A stretch of 64,000 nucleotides of DNA from Serratia plymuthica NBRC 102599 (lineage in GTDB: Bacteria > Pseudomonadota > Gammaproteobacteria > Enterobacterales > Enterobacteriaceae), in NCBI RefSeq assembly GCF_001590925.1, contig NZ_BCTU01000001.1, positions 124,001 to 188,000 of the forward strand. Direction: 5' to 3'. How positions within the stretch are numbered: position 1 is the first letter of the stretch; the number at the start of each line of letters is the position of its first letter. Positions 33,768 to 45,701 of this stretch are shown piece by piece. Below the pieces are notes generated by a model, which saw nothing but the letters and a program-made list of their open reading frames with translations, had not been told where the DNA came from and did no database searches. A program made the position numbers and the translations under genes.

Positions 33768-34685
33768 ATGGGCCAGATGGGCAGTTTTTTTAAGCAGGTA
33801 TATCGGTATTCTCATTCTCGCCCTTATCGGCACAATGAAAATCTCTGGCCCTATGTGAGGATTGAGCGGGCCCAAAGCGGCGAAATTGCCGTATTGCATT
33901 ATAAAAAAAAGCCGGTTCCACTGGTAGCGCTGTCCGCGTTGAAAGACAGTTGCCAGGGGCCGCTGCTGCTTACCGCAACCGGGCCTTCGGTCAAGGATAT
34001 GTGTTTTAACCATATTCCCGCCATGCCGACAATGGGGGTTAATGGCGCTTATTCGTTGCACCCGCGGGTCGATTTTCACTTTTACGTTATTGTCGATATG
34101 GGGTTTATTGATCAACGGCCGGATATTATAGAAAACATTATCCTGAAGCCGGATTTAATTCTTTTTACCACGGTGCACGGCATTGCCAAAATAATCGACC
34201 GGTTTACGCTGGCGGGCGTGAAGTGCCGGTTTGCCGTGGTAGAAGACGCGGCCTTTAAAATCTACAGCCCCAAAATAACCCCCTCAGAGCTGTGGGAGCA
34301 TTACCGAAACGACCGCAGCGTCTCTTTTTCATCGGCCAATAAAACCATCGCCTTCACTCACGATATCCGGCGCGGCATTTTCGATGCCGGTACGGTGGTT
34401 TATTGGGCTTTCCAGATCATTTCATTTCTGGGGTTCAAACAGCTGTTTATTGCCGGATTGGATATGAATAATTTCCATTTGCCGCGCTTTTATGAAACGA
34501 AGGAAAATAAACTGCCCACTTTTTTACCTGAAAAAATTGACGATATCATCATGCCTGCTTTTAGCCACGCCAGTGAAAGAATGAAAAACAACAGTATCGC
34601 CATCAAGAATTTTTCGTTGAGCAGCGCCATTGACAGTAATGTTTTTGAAAAGGTTGATTATAATGATTTTTTCAAAAAAGGCTGA
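33768..34685 (+). CDS. LPS core biosynthesis protein, WaaZ-like
   Basis: The 305-residue protein has no membrane helices. The segment LLLTATGPSVKDM followed by MPTMGVNGAYSL resembles WaaZ-type proteins that add a third Kdo to the inner core, and LFIAGLDMNNFHLPRFYE is in the same fold region. AT-richer than its neighbours, as LPS genes often are. The start is uncertain: ATG 33768 lies too close to AGGGG, whereas ATG 33777 has better spacing. It overlaps the ligase gene by 23 bases, so both act in LPS assembly. Confidence 0.6.
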   Translation: MGQMGSFFKQVYRYSHSRPYRHNENLWPYVRIERAQSGEIAVLHYKKKPVPLVALSALKDSCQGPLLLTATGPSVKDMCFNHIPAMPTMGVNGAYSLHPRVDFHFYVIVDMGFIDQRPDIIENIILKPDLILFTTVHGIAKIIDRFTLAGVKCRFAVVEDAAFKIYSPKITPSELWEHYRNDRSVSFSSANKTIAFTHDIRRGIFDAGTVVYWAFQIISFLGFKQLFIAGLDMNNFHLPRFYETKENKLPTFLPEKIDDIIMPAFSHASERMKNNSIAIKNFSLSSAIDSNVFEKVDYNDFFKKG

Positions 34686-35829
34686 TGTCACTACGGCTTT
34701 CTATGTATACCCATTCCTGGCCTTTTCATTTTTCAGCGCCGTGTTTTGCGGGTATACCCGGGTCAATAATTTATTCCATATTGCCGCTTTTTTTTACCTT
34801 ATCGCGTTGGTCACCCGCCCGGAGCTCCGTTCGGCATGGCTAAAGCAGCGCAAGGCGGTACAGGGGCTGGTGTTGGCGGCGTGTTTTTTGGCCTATTACT
34901 CCGCCAGCAATCTTTGGGGGGGAACGCCGGACGATACGGGGTCAGCCTTTACCCACAGCGCTTATATTCTGATCTACCTTGCCCTGCTTGTCACCTTGCT
35001 GGCTGGGCCCAGGCGTAATTTCTTACTCTGCGCGGTGATTGCCGGCATTGTGCTGCTGTGCGCATATCTGGCTATAAGCGATTATCACGCTATTTATACC
35101 CTCAGGGAGACCTCGGCCCTCAATCCGGGCCCGCGTAATGTGATCGATCTCGCCGGCTATGCCGCCGTGGGCATTATTTTAAGCCTGATGGTAGTGCGCG
35201 ATACCCGGCAAAAGAAAGTGCTGCTGGCGATCCCGCCGCTGTTTGCCTTTATGGTGCTGACGCAAAGCCGTGGCCCGTTGATTGCGTTATTGGCAGCGCT
35301 GGCGTTGACGACCTCATTCGTTACGCTCAATAAAAAAACGGCTATGGGCATTGCGACCACGATGATACTTGCCGTCGTCGTCGTTTTGTTTTCTGACATT
35401 GGCGAGATGCTGATTACGCGCTTTGAAGAGCTGTACCAACAGAGTTTTGTGCGCATGAGCATTTGGCGACACAGCCTGTCGCTGATAGGTCAGGCGCCGT
35501 TTTTTGGCTATGGCTTTGATAAAGAACTGGCCTTTACCAACTATACCGGTGAGTTTATTCATACGACCCACAGCCTGTATCTGGGCGCGTTGCTCAAGGG
35601 AGGATTGGTCGGGTTCTGTTTATTCGCCGCGTTGCTGGCGTTTGGCGCACGGCTTGCGCTGAGCCATATCAGGGCCGGCCGCCGCCTGGAGGCCGCCTTA
35701 TACCTGTTTATGCTGATCTTCTATTGCTCGCAGGGCATGTTTGTCATCGCCAACCCGGCCGAATTTTGGTATCTGTTCTGGTTCCCGGTGGCGATGGTAT
35801 TGACGTCGCCACCGCCTGCCGAAAATTGA
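34663..35829 (+). CDS. O-antigen ligase-like membrane protein (WaaL type)
   Basis: The 388-residue inner-membrane protein has about eleven hydrophobic helices and a periplasmic loop. The LTQSRGPLIALLAALALT sequence around residue 200 is the hallmark of Wzy_C/WaaL ligases, and the loop segment FFGYGFDKELAF...THSLYLGALLKGG carries the conserved His/Gly of this family (elided here). WaaL joins O-antigen from undecaprenyl pyrophosphate to lipid A-core. Start at 34663 overlaps the WaaZ-like gene. Its stop abuts the convergent heptosyltransferase stop (TGATCA). Confidence 0.8.
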   Translation: MIFSKKADVTTAFYVYPFLAFSFFSAVFCGYTRVNNLFHIAAFFYLIALVTRPELRSAWLKQRKAVQGLVLAACFLAYYSASNLWGGTPDDTGSAFTHSAYILIYLALLVTLLAGPRRNFLLCAVIAGIVLLCAYLAISDYHAIYTLRETSALNPGPRNVIDLAGYAAVGIILSLMVVRDTRQKKVLLAIPPLFAFMVLTQSRGPLIALLAALALTTSFVTLNKKTAMGIATTMILAVVVVLFSDIGEMLITRFEELYQQSFVRMSIWRHSLSLIGQAPFFGYGFDKELAFTNYTGEFIHTTHSLYLGALLKGGLVGFCLFAALLAFGARLALSHIRAGRRLEAALYLFMLIFYCSQGMFVIANPAEFWYLFWFPVAMVLTSPPPAEN

Positions 35830-36936
35830 TCAGCCGTGAAGAGGGGCGAGTGCCAAGGCATTCGCCACTTTTTCAAACACCTGGTTCTCGGTGATGATGC
35901 TGAGCGGTTGACGGCGTTGCGCTACGCTAAGTTTTTCGGCATCGACCGGCACGTACATCACCTGATGCAGTTCGCTATTTTGATAGGGGCCGGTGTGTTG
36001 CGGATTTGCCGTGACAAACAGGCTGACGGTCGGCGTTTTCAGGGCGATGGCCAGGTGCAACGGGCCGGTGTCGCCGGTCACCAGAACCTGCATGTTCTCC
36101 ATGACCGCCAGCAGCTGCGGCAGCGTGGTTTTGCCGATATGGCTGACCACCCGTTGCCGTTCGGCTGCCGTCAATCCCGCCATAAACGCCTGCTCGATAT
36201 CCCGCTCTTTAGGGGCGCCGATTAATTCAATTTGGTTATGCGCCGACTGCGCCAGCAAGAGCTTTGCCAGACGGATAAACTGGCCGACGGGCCAGCAGCG
36301 CAGCGGTTCAGACGCGCCCATCTGGAAGCCGATAACGGTTTTCCCCACGGCCTTGTCTCTGGGCGGGAAGGCGATGGGAATAAACATCTCGGTATTTTGA
36401 GTCTCGCAACCCAATTGGGCCACCAGATCCAGCTTGCGCTGAATTAAATGCCCGCCGGTGCTGCGGCTTACGCCACTCAGCCAGCGTTCCATGCCGGTGG
36501 CTTTATTGCCGTAGGCGTCTTTGAACACATAATGGCAGCCGGCGGTAATCGCGGTGATCACGTCATAAGGGGATTTTGAGTGCAGGATGATGGCCAACTG
36601 GGGCCGGCGTTTTCGCAGTTGGCAAATCACGCCAAGCATGTCTTTCGCTTTATGATCCCAATAGATGACATGGTCAAAGTAACGGCTGGTCGCGACCAGT
36701 TGCTTGTTTTTGTGGCTGGAAACGAGAGTGATGCCGGCCGCCGGATAACGTTCGCGCAGCGCGCGAATGGCCGGCGTATTGAACATCAGATCGCCAAGAG
36801 CGGTGGTGGAAAAAATAACGATACTGTCGAAAACCAGGTCCGGCTTAAACGTGGCCTTGTCTTTGAAATGCCCTCCCAGCCGGGTGTAAAGCTGTAGGCC
36901 AGCGTTGGCCGCCGTTATTTTCCACTGTTTCGACAT
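35830..36936 (-). CDS. Family 9 glycosyltransferase, heptosyltransferase III-like (WaaQ group)
   Basis: The 368-residue cytoplasmic enzyme shows the GT9 features STTALGDLMFNTPAIRALR near residue 43, GFQMGASEPLRCWPVGQFIRL near 204 and the ADP-heptose motif TGDTGPLHLAIALKTPTVSLF near 290. It would add heptose to the LPS core. The gene is convergent with the ligase, zero bases apart. The phrase with GASEPLRCWP fits WaaQ/RfaQ-like enzymes, but acceptor specificity cannot be told. Confidence 0.83.
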   Translation of the reverse strand: MSKQWKITAANAGLQLYTRLGGHFKDKATFKPDLVFDSIVIFSTTALGDLMFNTPAIRALRERYPAAGITLVSSHKNKQLVATSRYFDHVIYWDHKAKDMLGVICQLRKRRPQLAIILHSKSPYDVITAITAGCHYVFKDAYGNKATGMERWLSGVSRSTGGHLIQRKLDLVAQLGCETQNTEMFIPIAFPPRDKAVGKTVIGFQMGASEPLRCWPVGQFIRLAKLLLAQSAHNQIELIGAPKERDIEQAFMAGLTAAERQRVVSHIGKTTLPQLLAVMENMQVLVTGDTGPLHLAIALKTPTVSLFVTANPQHTGPYQNSELHQVMYVPVDAEKLSVAQRRQPLSIITENQVFEKVANALALAPLHG

Positions 36937-37047
36937 CTTGATTCACTTTGAGTTGATGGGCGCGCCGGTCGGCCAGGTGCATCATATGATGTTTACCTCA
37001 ACGGGCCAATGGGCGGCAATATATTGCTACATATGTTTGCGTAACCT

Positions 37048-37071
37048 TAATAAAGGGCAGCGGGCTGCCCC
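37048..37071 (-). terminator. Terminator of the flavodoxin-fold reductase gene
   Basis: On the minus strand GGGCAGC-CC-GCTGCCC is followed by TTTATT. The 2-base loop means the inner pair probably opens. Confidence 0.6.
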
Positions 37072-37080
37072 TGTGTTGCA

Positions 37081-37716
37081 TCAATTTGGCCAAACCTGCG
37101 AACTGCGTGGCGTATCCATCCGGTAATCCGAATAGGGCCGCGTGAAGATCTCGCGCCCCAGATCGCGGGCGGCCAACAGCGGGTTACGCGGATCGCGGTC
37201 GATTTCGCCCCGGCTGTTGCCCGCGCCGTGCACCACTCCGACAAACTCGGAGTGCGAGTAGCGGCTGAACTCCTGGATCTGATGCGCGATACCCATTGCC
37301 GCGCCGGGGTAGGTTTCTTCCGAGGCGACCGCCAGCCCGATGCGTTTGCCGCTCATGCGCTGATGCACCTGCTTCGCATCCGGATAGGCGTCGGCGTAAT
37401 AGCTGAAAGCGCGGTCGAAAAAGGCTTTGGTCTGTGCCGACATGCCGTACCAGTAAATGGGGGTGCAAAACACCGCCGCATCGGCCGGCAGAAAATGCTC
37501 CAGGAACAGTTCGCCATAGCGATCGGCCGGCGGCGGGCTGTGGCGCTCGTCCGTCAGAAATCCGCTGATATAGTCATCCAGAAAATGCAGGCTGGCCCCG
37601 GTCCCCGCCTCGGCGGCGCCCGCCATGACGGCTTGCGCCAAAGCGGCGCTGTTGCCGTCACGGCGCGGGCTGCCGACCAGCACGATAAGGCGTTTGGGTT
37701 GATGAGTTGAATTCAT
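37081..37716 (-). CDS. NAD(P)H-dependent FMN oxidoreductase (flavodoxin fold)
   Basis: The 211-residue protein begins with the FMN phosphate loop GSPRRDGNS (residues about 15-23), followed by PIYWYGMSAQTKAFFDR near 83-99, the signature of NADPH-dependent FMN reductases/MdaB-like flavodoxin-fold enzymes. It probably reduces quinones, azo or nitro compounds. Divergent from a LysR gene 88 bases away, its likely regulator. Confidence 0.85.
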   Translation of the reverse strand: MNSTHQPKRLIVLVGSPRRDGNSAALAQAVMAGAAEAGTGASLHFLDDYISGFLTDERHSPPPADRYGELFLEHFLPADAAVFCTPIYWYGMSAQTKAFFDRAFSYYADAYPDAKQVHQRMSGKRIGLAVASEETYPGAAMGIAHQIQEFSRYSHSEFVGVVHGAGNSRGEIDRDPRNPLLAARDLGREIFTRPYSDYRMDTPRSSQVWPN

Positions 37717-37804
37717 GTGATTCTCCGTTTGCCGAGCGTGAAATTGTCATCGCCACTCTATGGGAAGCAGGGAATAGGCGACAAATGACGCTTTCTCTGC
37801 CAGG

Positions 37805-38719
37805 ATGAATTCAATTCATCCCTATGGATTGTCCACTATGTTCGCCACGCTTCCGGTCACCGCACTGCGCACCTTTGAATCCGCCGCCCGCCTGCGCAGT
37901 TTTAAACAGGCTGCGCTGGAGCTGGCGGTCACCCCGACCGCAGTTTCGCACCAGATCAAGGCGCTGGAGCGGCAACTGGGTTTTGCCCTGTTCGACAGGG
38001 TGCCGCGCGGCGTGCGGCTGACGGAGAAAGGGGAGCGTTTGTTCGCTGGGGTACATACCGCGCTGCTCGATGTGGCAAATACGCTGGATGCGCTGCGGCC
38101 GGTGCCCAGCGCCGGCGCGCTGTGCGTCTCCGTGACCCATTCTTTCGCCGCCCTGTGGCTGGTGCCGCGCCTGGGGCGTTTTTATCAGGCTTATCCCCAT
38201 TATCTGGTTCGCCTGGAGGCTTGCGCTGAGGTGATTGACCTGCAGCAGGACGCCAGCGTGGACATTGCCATACGCTACAGCAGCGCCAATTATCCTCGGT
38301 TGCATCAGGCCGCACGGTTGGAAGAACGTTTTGGCGTTTACGGCGCGCCGGGGCTGTCTGCCACACAGTTGCAAACCCCTGCGCTGATCACCGTTCGCTG
38401 GCGCGATTCAACGCTGTATGAAAACGGCTGGCGCGACTGGTGCCTGGCTGCCGGGGTCGATTGGTGGCAGCGGCACACGTCGCTGCGGGCCTACGATGAG
38501 GAGCATTATGCCTTGCAGGCGGCGGTGGCCGGGCAGGGGCTGGTGCTGGCCAGTTCGGTGATGGTGTCCGATCTGGTGCGTAACGGCCTGCTGGTGGCTT
38601 ATCGACCGGAAATTGGCGTGCCGGGCGCCGCTTATACTGCGCTGTGTGTGCCGGGGCGCGAACGACACCCGCCGGTGCGGGCGTTTCTGGGCTGGTTGCA
38701 GCAGGAATTGCGGTATTGA
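37805..38719 (+). CDS. LysR-family regulator, GcvA-like
   Basis: The 304-residue protein has the GcvA/AmpR-type N-terminus LPVTALRTFESAARLRSFKQAA, then TAVSHQIKALERQLGFALFDRV, and a C-terminal effector domain. It is divergent from the FMN oxidoreductase gene, which it likely controls. The start is uncertain: ATG 37805 (11 extra residues, AGG close by) or ATG 37838, which matches where homologues begin. Confidence 0.87.
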   Translation: MNSIHPYGLSTMFATLPVTALRTFESAARLRSFKQAALELAVTPTAVSHQIKALERQLGFALFDRVPRGVRLTEKGERLFAGVHTALLDVANTLDALRPVPSAGALCVSVTHSFAALWLVPRLGRFYQAYPHYLVRLEACAEVIDLQQDASVDIAIRYSSANYPRLHQAARLEERFGVYGAPGLSATQLQTPALITVRWRDSTLYENGWRDWCLAAGVDWWQRHTSLRAYDEEHYALQAAVAGQGLVLASSVMVSDLVRNGLLVAYRPEIGVPGAAYTALCVPGRERHPPVRAFLGWLQQELRY

Positions 38720-38805
38720 ATACAGCACAAAATAAAAACTTTTCTGATGTGGGGCGTGGGAATATTGGGTAAATTCGGTATTCCATTCCCATGAGAGAGA
38801 TGTCC

Positions 38806-39393
38806 ATGAGCCAGCCAAGAACTTCTGATTACCCGATTGACGCGCAGTTTATTGAACGCTGGTCGCCGCGTGCGCTGGCCAATGATCCTATCGACGACGA
38901 AACCCTGCTGAGCTTCTTTGAAGCGGCGCGCTGGTCACCTTCGGCGTATAACATTCAGCCCTGGCGTTTTGCTTACAGCAAGCACGGCTCGGCCAGTTGG
39001 GACAGTTACCTGGATTTCCTGATTGAGTTCAACCGCGGTTGGGCGCAACACGCCTCGGCGCTGGTGGTGGTCATCTCCAAAACCACCAGCCTGAATGGCG
39101 ATAAGGAAGTCGCTAACCCAAGCCATGCGTTTGATGCCGGCGCCGCCTGGGCGAACCTGGCGTTGCAGGCGCACTTGAAAGGCTGGCTGACCCACTGCAT
39201 GGGCGGCGTCCACCACGACAAAATCAAGGCGGCGCTGAACCTGCCGGATAACTATGTGGTGCACGGCATGGTGGCGATCGGCAAAGCGGGCGATAAATCC
39301 CAGTTGCCGGAGTTCCTGCAGCAAAAGGAGATCCCTTCAGGGCGGTTGCCGCTGGAGCAGACGGTGGTCGAAGGGCTGAACTTCACCCTGTAA
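38806..39393 (+). CDS. Nitroreductase-family protein
   Basis: This 195-residue flavoprotein shows the nitroreductase pattern FIERWSPRALANDPID, FFEAARWSPSAYNIQPWRFAY (in part) and the late GMVAIGKAGDKSQLPEFLQ. FMN binding residues Arg (RWSPRA), Ser and Asn (SAYNIQPW) are in place. I prefer the ATG at 38806, which has AGAGAG six bases upstream, over 38791 or 38800. A strong shared terminator follows. Confidence 0.87.
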   Translation: MSQPRTSDYPIDAQFIERWSPRALANDPIDDETLLSFFEAARWSPSAYNIQPWRFAYSKHGSASWDSYLDFLIEFNRGWAQHASALVVVISKTTSLNGDKEVANPSHAFDAGAAWANLALQAHLKGWLTHCMGGVHHDKIKAALNLPDNYVVHGMVAIGKAGDKSQLPEFLQQKEIPSGRLPLEQTVVEGLNFTL

Positions 39394-39410
39394 TCGTTTC
39401 GCCTGACGTG

Positions 39411-39449
39411 AAAAAGCCCGCAGAGGATAACTTTGCGGGCTTTTTGCTT
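39411..39449. terminator. Bidirectional rho-independent terminator
   Basis: AAAAAGCCCGCA (39411-39422) pairs with TGCGGGCTTTTT (39434-39445). T-runs occur on both strands, serving the nitroreductase gene and the convergent XRE regulator. Confidence 0.88.
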
Positions 39450-39452
39450 TCT

Positions 39453-40022
39453 TCAGGCCTTGCTCATCACCACAACCAGATAAATGCAGGGTTCGCCGCT
39501 TTCGTTTTTGAACACGCAGTCCGCCGGTGGGCCAAGTTCAAGGCAATCCCCTGCGGCCATTTCATGGCGATTTTCCCCTTCCAGGAATACCAGCTCGCCG
39601 GACAGCAGCCAGATTAATTGGCGTTTGAACGCGTAGACGGAGGCCGGCATCGGGATCTCCGCCCCGGCGGGCAGTTCAACGCGCACCAGATCGAGCGGAA
39701 TGTCTGAGCGCGGGGACACATGACGGCGAACGTAACCGCTCTCGGGATCGACCCAGACCGGTTGATCCTCCCGGCGCAGCAGCCGGCCTTCCTGCGTTTC
39801 CGCACGCGCAATCAGTTTGGACATGCTCAGGCCGAAGGCGCCGGAGAGCCTGGCCAGCAGCATGGCGGTGGGGCTGCTGTCGCCGCGTTCAATTTTATGC
39901 ACCATGGCCCGCGAAACGCCGGCCCGTTCGGCCAGATCGGACAAGGACCAATGGCGGGCTTCGCGTTCGATGCGGATGCGTGCGCCGATGCGCTGATTTA
40001 GGTTGTCTAATTTATTATTCAT
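39453..40022 (-). CDS. XRE-cupin transcriptional regulator
   Basis: The 189-residue protein joins an HTH_3 domain (about residues 10-65: LSDLAERAGVSRAMVHKIER, SSPTAMLLARLSGAFGLSMS) to a C-terminal cupin (about 110-185: IPMPASVYAFKRQLIWLLSGEL, MAAGDCLELGPP). Regulators of this type sense small metabolites. I use the ATG at 40022; the much longer open frame upstream is only the antisense of the acetyltransferase gene. Divergent by 39 bases from that gene, so it probably regulates it. Confidence 0.87.
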   Translation of the reverse strand: MNNKLDNLNQRIGARIRIEREARHWSLSDLAERAGVSRAMVHKIERGDSSPTAMLLARLSGAFGLSMSKLIARAETQEGRLLRREDQPVWVDPESGYVRRHVSPRSDIPLDLVRVELPAGAEIPMPASVYAFKRQLIWLLSGELVFLEGENRHEMAAGDCLELGPPADCVFKNESGEPCIYLVVVMSKA

Positions 40023-40061
40023 ATCGTAGTATGATAGTGGACAGTCAACCAGGGGGTCAAC

Positions 40062-40580
40062 ATGCTTATCCGTAATGCGACTATAACCGATAGCGAAGGC
40101 ATTGCCGCTATCTATAACGACGCCGTGCTTAACACCACGGCGATCTGGAATGAACTCACCGTCGATGCGGCAAACCGTGCGGCATGGATGGCGGAACGCC
40201 AGGCGGCGGGGTACCCGGTGCTGGTGGCCAACAATGAGGCGGGTGAGGTGATTGGCTATGCCTCGTTCGGCGACTGGCGGGCGTGGGACGGCTATCGTCA
40301 CACCGTGGAGCACTCGGTGTATGTGCGGCGCGACAGCCGCGGCGGCGGGGTGGGGAAAACCCTGCTGACAGCCCTGATTGAACAGGCGAGAGCGATAGGT
40401 AAACATGTGATGGTGGCGGGCATCGAATCCGGCAATACCGCGTCGATACAGCTGCACTTTAATCTGGGGTTCCAGAACGTGGGGCGGATGAGCGAAGTGG
40501 GCGCCAAATTCGGCCAATGGCTGGATTTGACCTTTTTGCAGTTGCAGCTTGATCACGAAAAATCGCCGCCGGTCCGCTAA
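40062..40580 (+). CDS. GNAT acetyltransferase, MnaT/Pat-like
   Basis: The 172-residue protein has the GNAT acetyl-CoA site RRDSRGGGVGKTLLTALIEQA and the opening MLIRNATITDSEGIAAIYNDAV with FGDWRAWDGYRHTVEHSVYV, which match MnaT (YncA) and phosphinothricin acetyltransferases acting on methionine derivatives. The substrate is inferred. It is followed 4 bases later by a DMT-type membrane gene, suggesting acetylation and export or uptake are linked. Confidence 0.87.
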   Translation: MLIRNATITDSEGIAAIYNDAVLNTTAIWNELTVDAANRAAWMAERQAAGYPVLVANNEAGEVIGYASFGDWRAWDGYRHTVEHSVYVRRDSRGGGVGKTLLTALIEQARAIGKHVMVAGIESGNTASIQLHFNLGFQNVGRMSEVGAKFGQWLDLTFLQLQLDHEKSPPVR

Positions 40581-40584
40581 TTCT

Positions 40585-41028
40585 ATGAATATCATGTTAT
40601 TGCTGCTGGTGGCGGCAGGTGTCAGCCTGGTCGTCCAGAACCTGCTGATGGTGCGCATCAGCGAAAGCGCATCGACGATCCTGATCGCTCTGGTGATCAA
40701 CTCCAGCGTCGGCCTGCTGCTGTTGATGGCGCTGCTGTTCGCCAAAAACGGCGCCAGCGCCCTGGCTGAGGTGACCGGCAATTTCAGGGGCTGGATGCTG
40801 TTGCCCGGCTTGCTGGGCTCGTTCTTTGTCTTTTCCGGCATTTTGGGTTACCAAAAGCTGGGGGCTGCGACCACCATTTCGGTGCTGGTCGCCAGCCAAC
40901 TGGTAGCGGGGTTGGGGGTGGATATTTACAAGGCCGGGCCTGCTGCGCTGCGCGACAACCTGCCTGCGCTACTCGGCGCCGTTTTGTTGGTGGTGGGCGC
41001 TTTTTTGGTGGCCAGAAGAAGTTTTTGA
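40585..41028 (+). CDS. YdcZ-like DMT membrane protein (DUF606)
   Basis: The 147-residue protein has five hydrophobic segments and the DUF606 phrases NSSVGLLLLMALL, LPGLLGSFFVFSGI and SVLVASQLVAGLGVDIY. Family members are half-size transporters often encoded in pairs or beside acetyltransferases. I start it at 40585 (MNIMLLLL), directly after the acetyltransferase gene. It shares the terminator hairpin at 41036-41067. Confidence 0.82.
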   Translation: MNIMLLLLVAAGVSLVVQNLLMVRISESASTILIALVINSSVGLLLLMALLFAKNGASALAEVTGNFRGWMLLPGLLGSFFVFSGILGYQKLGAATTISVLVASQLVAGLGVDIYKAGPAALRDNLPALLGAVLLVVGAFLVARRSF

Positions 41029-41035
41029 AACTGAG

Positions 41036-41067
41036 AAAAGCCTGCTCAGATTTCCCTCTGGCAGGCT
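41036..41067 (-). terminator. Terminator of lacI
   Basis: On the minus strand AGCCTGC pairs with GCAGGCT around a 15-base loop and is followed by TTTTCTC. Confidence 0.6.
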
Positions 41068-41072
41068 GCCTA

Positions 41073-42137
41073 TTACAACTGTTGCACCAGCGCTTTCAGT
41101 TGCCTGATAAGCGCGTTTTCCGAACCCGCAGCCTCAGGTTTGCCGGTGGACTGCCGGATAACCAGGGTGGTTGGCAACAGATCGTTAAACGCCTCTTGCG
41201 GCTGATTCGCCATACTCAACAAATGGGTGACTGCGCGTTTTCCTATCAGATCAAAATCCTGCCTTACCGTGGTCAGGGCGGGGTGGAAATACTGGCTGTC
41301 GGGGGTATCGTCATAGCCAATCACGGACACGTCCTGCGGTATGCGCTTGTTGAGTTGCCGCAACGCGCTGATGACCCCAAGCGCCATCTGGTCGCTGGCG
41401 ACCAGCATTGCCGTGATATCCGGGTGCCTGCCGAATAATTCCATGGTTTTTACCCAGCCGCTGTTGGCGCTCCAGTCGCCGTACTCGGTATCCGTCTCCG
41501 CAATGCCCGCCTGATACAGGGTGTCGCGCCAACAGGCCAGGCGCAGCCGTGCCGAAATGGAGCTTTCCGGCCCGGCCAGCAAACCGAATTTCCGGTGCCC
41601 CAGTTCCAGAAGCAGGTCGACGCTGCTGGCGGTGCCGTCGCTGTGAAGAAAGCCAAGGTGGCAGACCTCTGCGGCGGGCGGCACGTCCAGAAACAGTTGC
41701 TGTATGTCCGGGTTATCCCGCGCCAGGGTTTCCGCATCCGCTTTTTCCAGCGGCAGGCTCATGACCACGCTGTTGATCTTCTGCGCCCGAAATTCATTCA
41801 GCGCCGATTGCAGGACGTTCAGCTGCCCGGTTTTCAACATCGATATCGCCACCTGATACCCCACCAATTCCGCATGGTGCTTGAACGATGAAGCGATTTG
41901 CGAAGGGGCGTGCAGCGCAAGGGAGGTGGTGATCAAGCCAAACGTCGGCAAGGTTTTGCCGGCCAGGATCTGTGCGGAGCGGTTAGGCACATAATTGAGC
42001 GTATTCATCGCGCCCAGCACCTTATTGCGCGTGCGCTCGGAGACGATATCCGGGTTGTTCAACACCCGCGACACGGTTTGCTGGGAAACTCCCGCCTCTT
42101 TTGCCACGTCTTCCAACGTTGCCTGCCGTTTATTCAT
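41073..42137 (-). CDS. lacI: LacI-family repressor of the lac operon
   Basis: The 354-residue protein has the LacI HTH (TLEDVAKEAGVSQQTVSRVLNNP, split here as TLEDVAKEAGVS and QQTVSRVLN, residues 7-29) with hinge helix SAQILAGKTL, and the sugar-binding core ending in VIGYDDTPDSQYFHPALTTVRQD. The QQTVSRVLN recognition helix resembles the galactoside repressor. I use ATG 42137, as the upstream extension is not homologous. Divergent from lacZ, with a perfect palindrome ahead of lacZ as the likely operator. Confidence 0.87.
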   Translation of the reverse strand: MNKRQATLEDVAKEAGVSQQTVSRVLNNPDIVSERTRNKVLGAMNTLNYVPNRSAQILAGKTLPTFGLITTSLALHAPSQIASSFKHHAELVGYQVAISMLKTGQLNVLQSALNEFRAQKINSVVMSLPLEKADAETLARDNPDIQQLFLDVPPAAEVCHLGFLHSDGTASSVDLLLELGHRKFGLLAGPESSISARLRLACWRDTLYQAGIAETDTEYGDWSANSGWVKTMELFGRHPDITAMLVASDQMALGVISALRQLNKRIPQDVSVIGYDDTPDSQYFHPALTTVRQDFDLIGKRAVTHLLSMANQPQEAFNDLLPTTLVIRQSTGKPEAAGSENALIRQLKALVQQL

Positions 42138-42412
42138 CAATTCAATCTCGCAATAACGCGCGGCGTTAAATAGTGCTACCGGTGAGGAACATGAAGAGCG
42201 CCGACACGCCGTGAATCCGTCCATGGAGGCTCGTATCGCGCGTCCATGTGCTTGGCGATCGGCTAACCTGCATGCTCCCACCCGTCTCAAGTTTGGGTGT
42301 CGCGGTATTAAACGCAGTTATTTAGCCCGCAATGTGCCCTTCTGTCTGAAAATGTATTAAAAAAACATTTAATGTCATGCGTAATACATTATAGGAAACA
42401 ATCAACAAATAG

Positions 42413-42428
42413 CGTGATTGAGCTCAAA
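42413..42428 (+). promoter_or_regulatory. Candidate CRP site of lacZ
   Basis: CGTGA-TTGAGC-TCAAA matches TGTGA-N6-TCACA at 8 of 10 positions. Its centre is about 60 bases before the start point predicted from the -10 box, the same class I spacing as in E. coli lac. Confidence 0.55.
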
Positions 42429-42484
42429 TATACCCACCAAATTTATTGCCCGTCAGGCCGGATATCGTATTTACTCGTTTAAAA

Positions 42485-42502
42485 ATGTATAGCGCTATAC
42501 AT
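42485..42502. promoter_or_regulatory. Candidate lac operator
   Basis: ATGTATAGCGCTATACAT is a perfect 18-base palindrome with the central CG-type symmetry (GCGC) common to LacI-family operators. It lies just after the predicted transcription start and 27 bases before the lacZ ATG. Confidence 0.7.
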
Positions 42503-42510
42503 CCCTTTGA

Positions 42511-45648
<3,138 letters not shown>

Positions 45649-45701
45649 GCGTGGAGGGGGGAATATTCCCCCCATTACAAAATAATAATCCAGGTGACAC
45701 T

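Noticed and set aside
40023-40841. Upstream extension of the XRE-cupin gene to 462 codons
   Set aside because: The extra 273 codons are the antisense of the acetyltransferase and part of the DMT gene.
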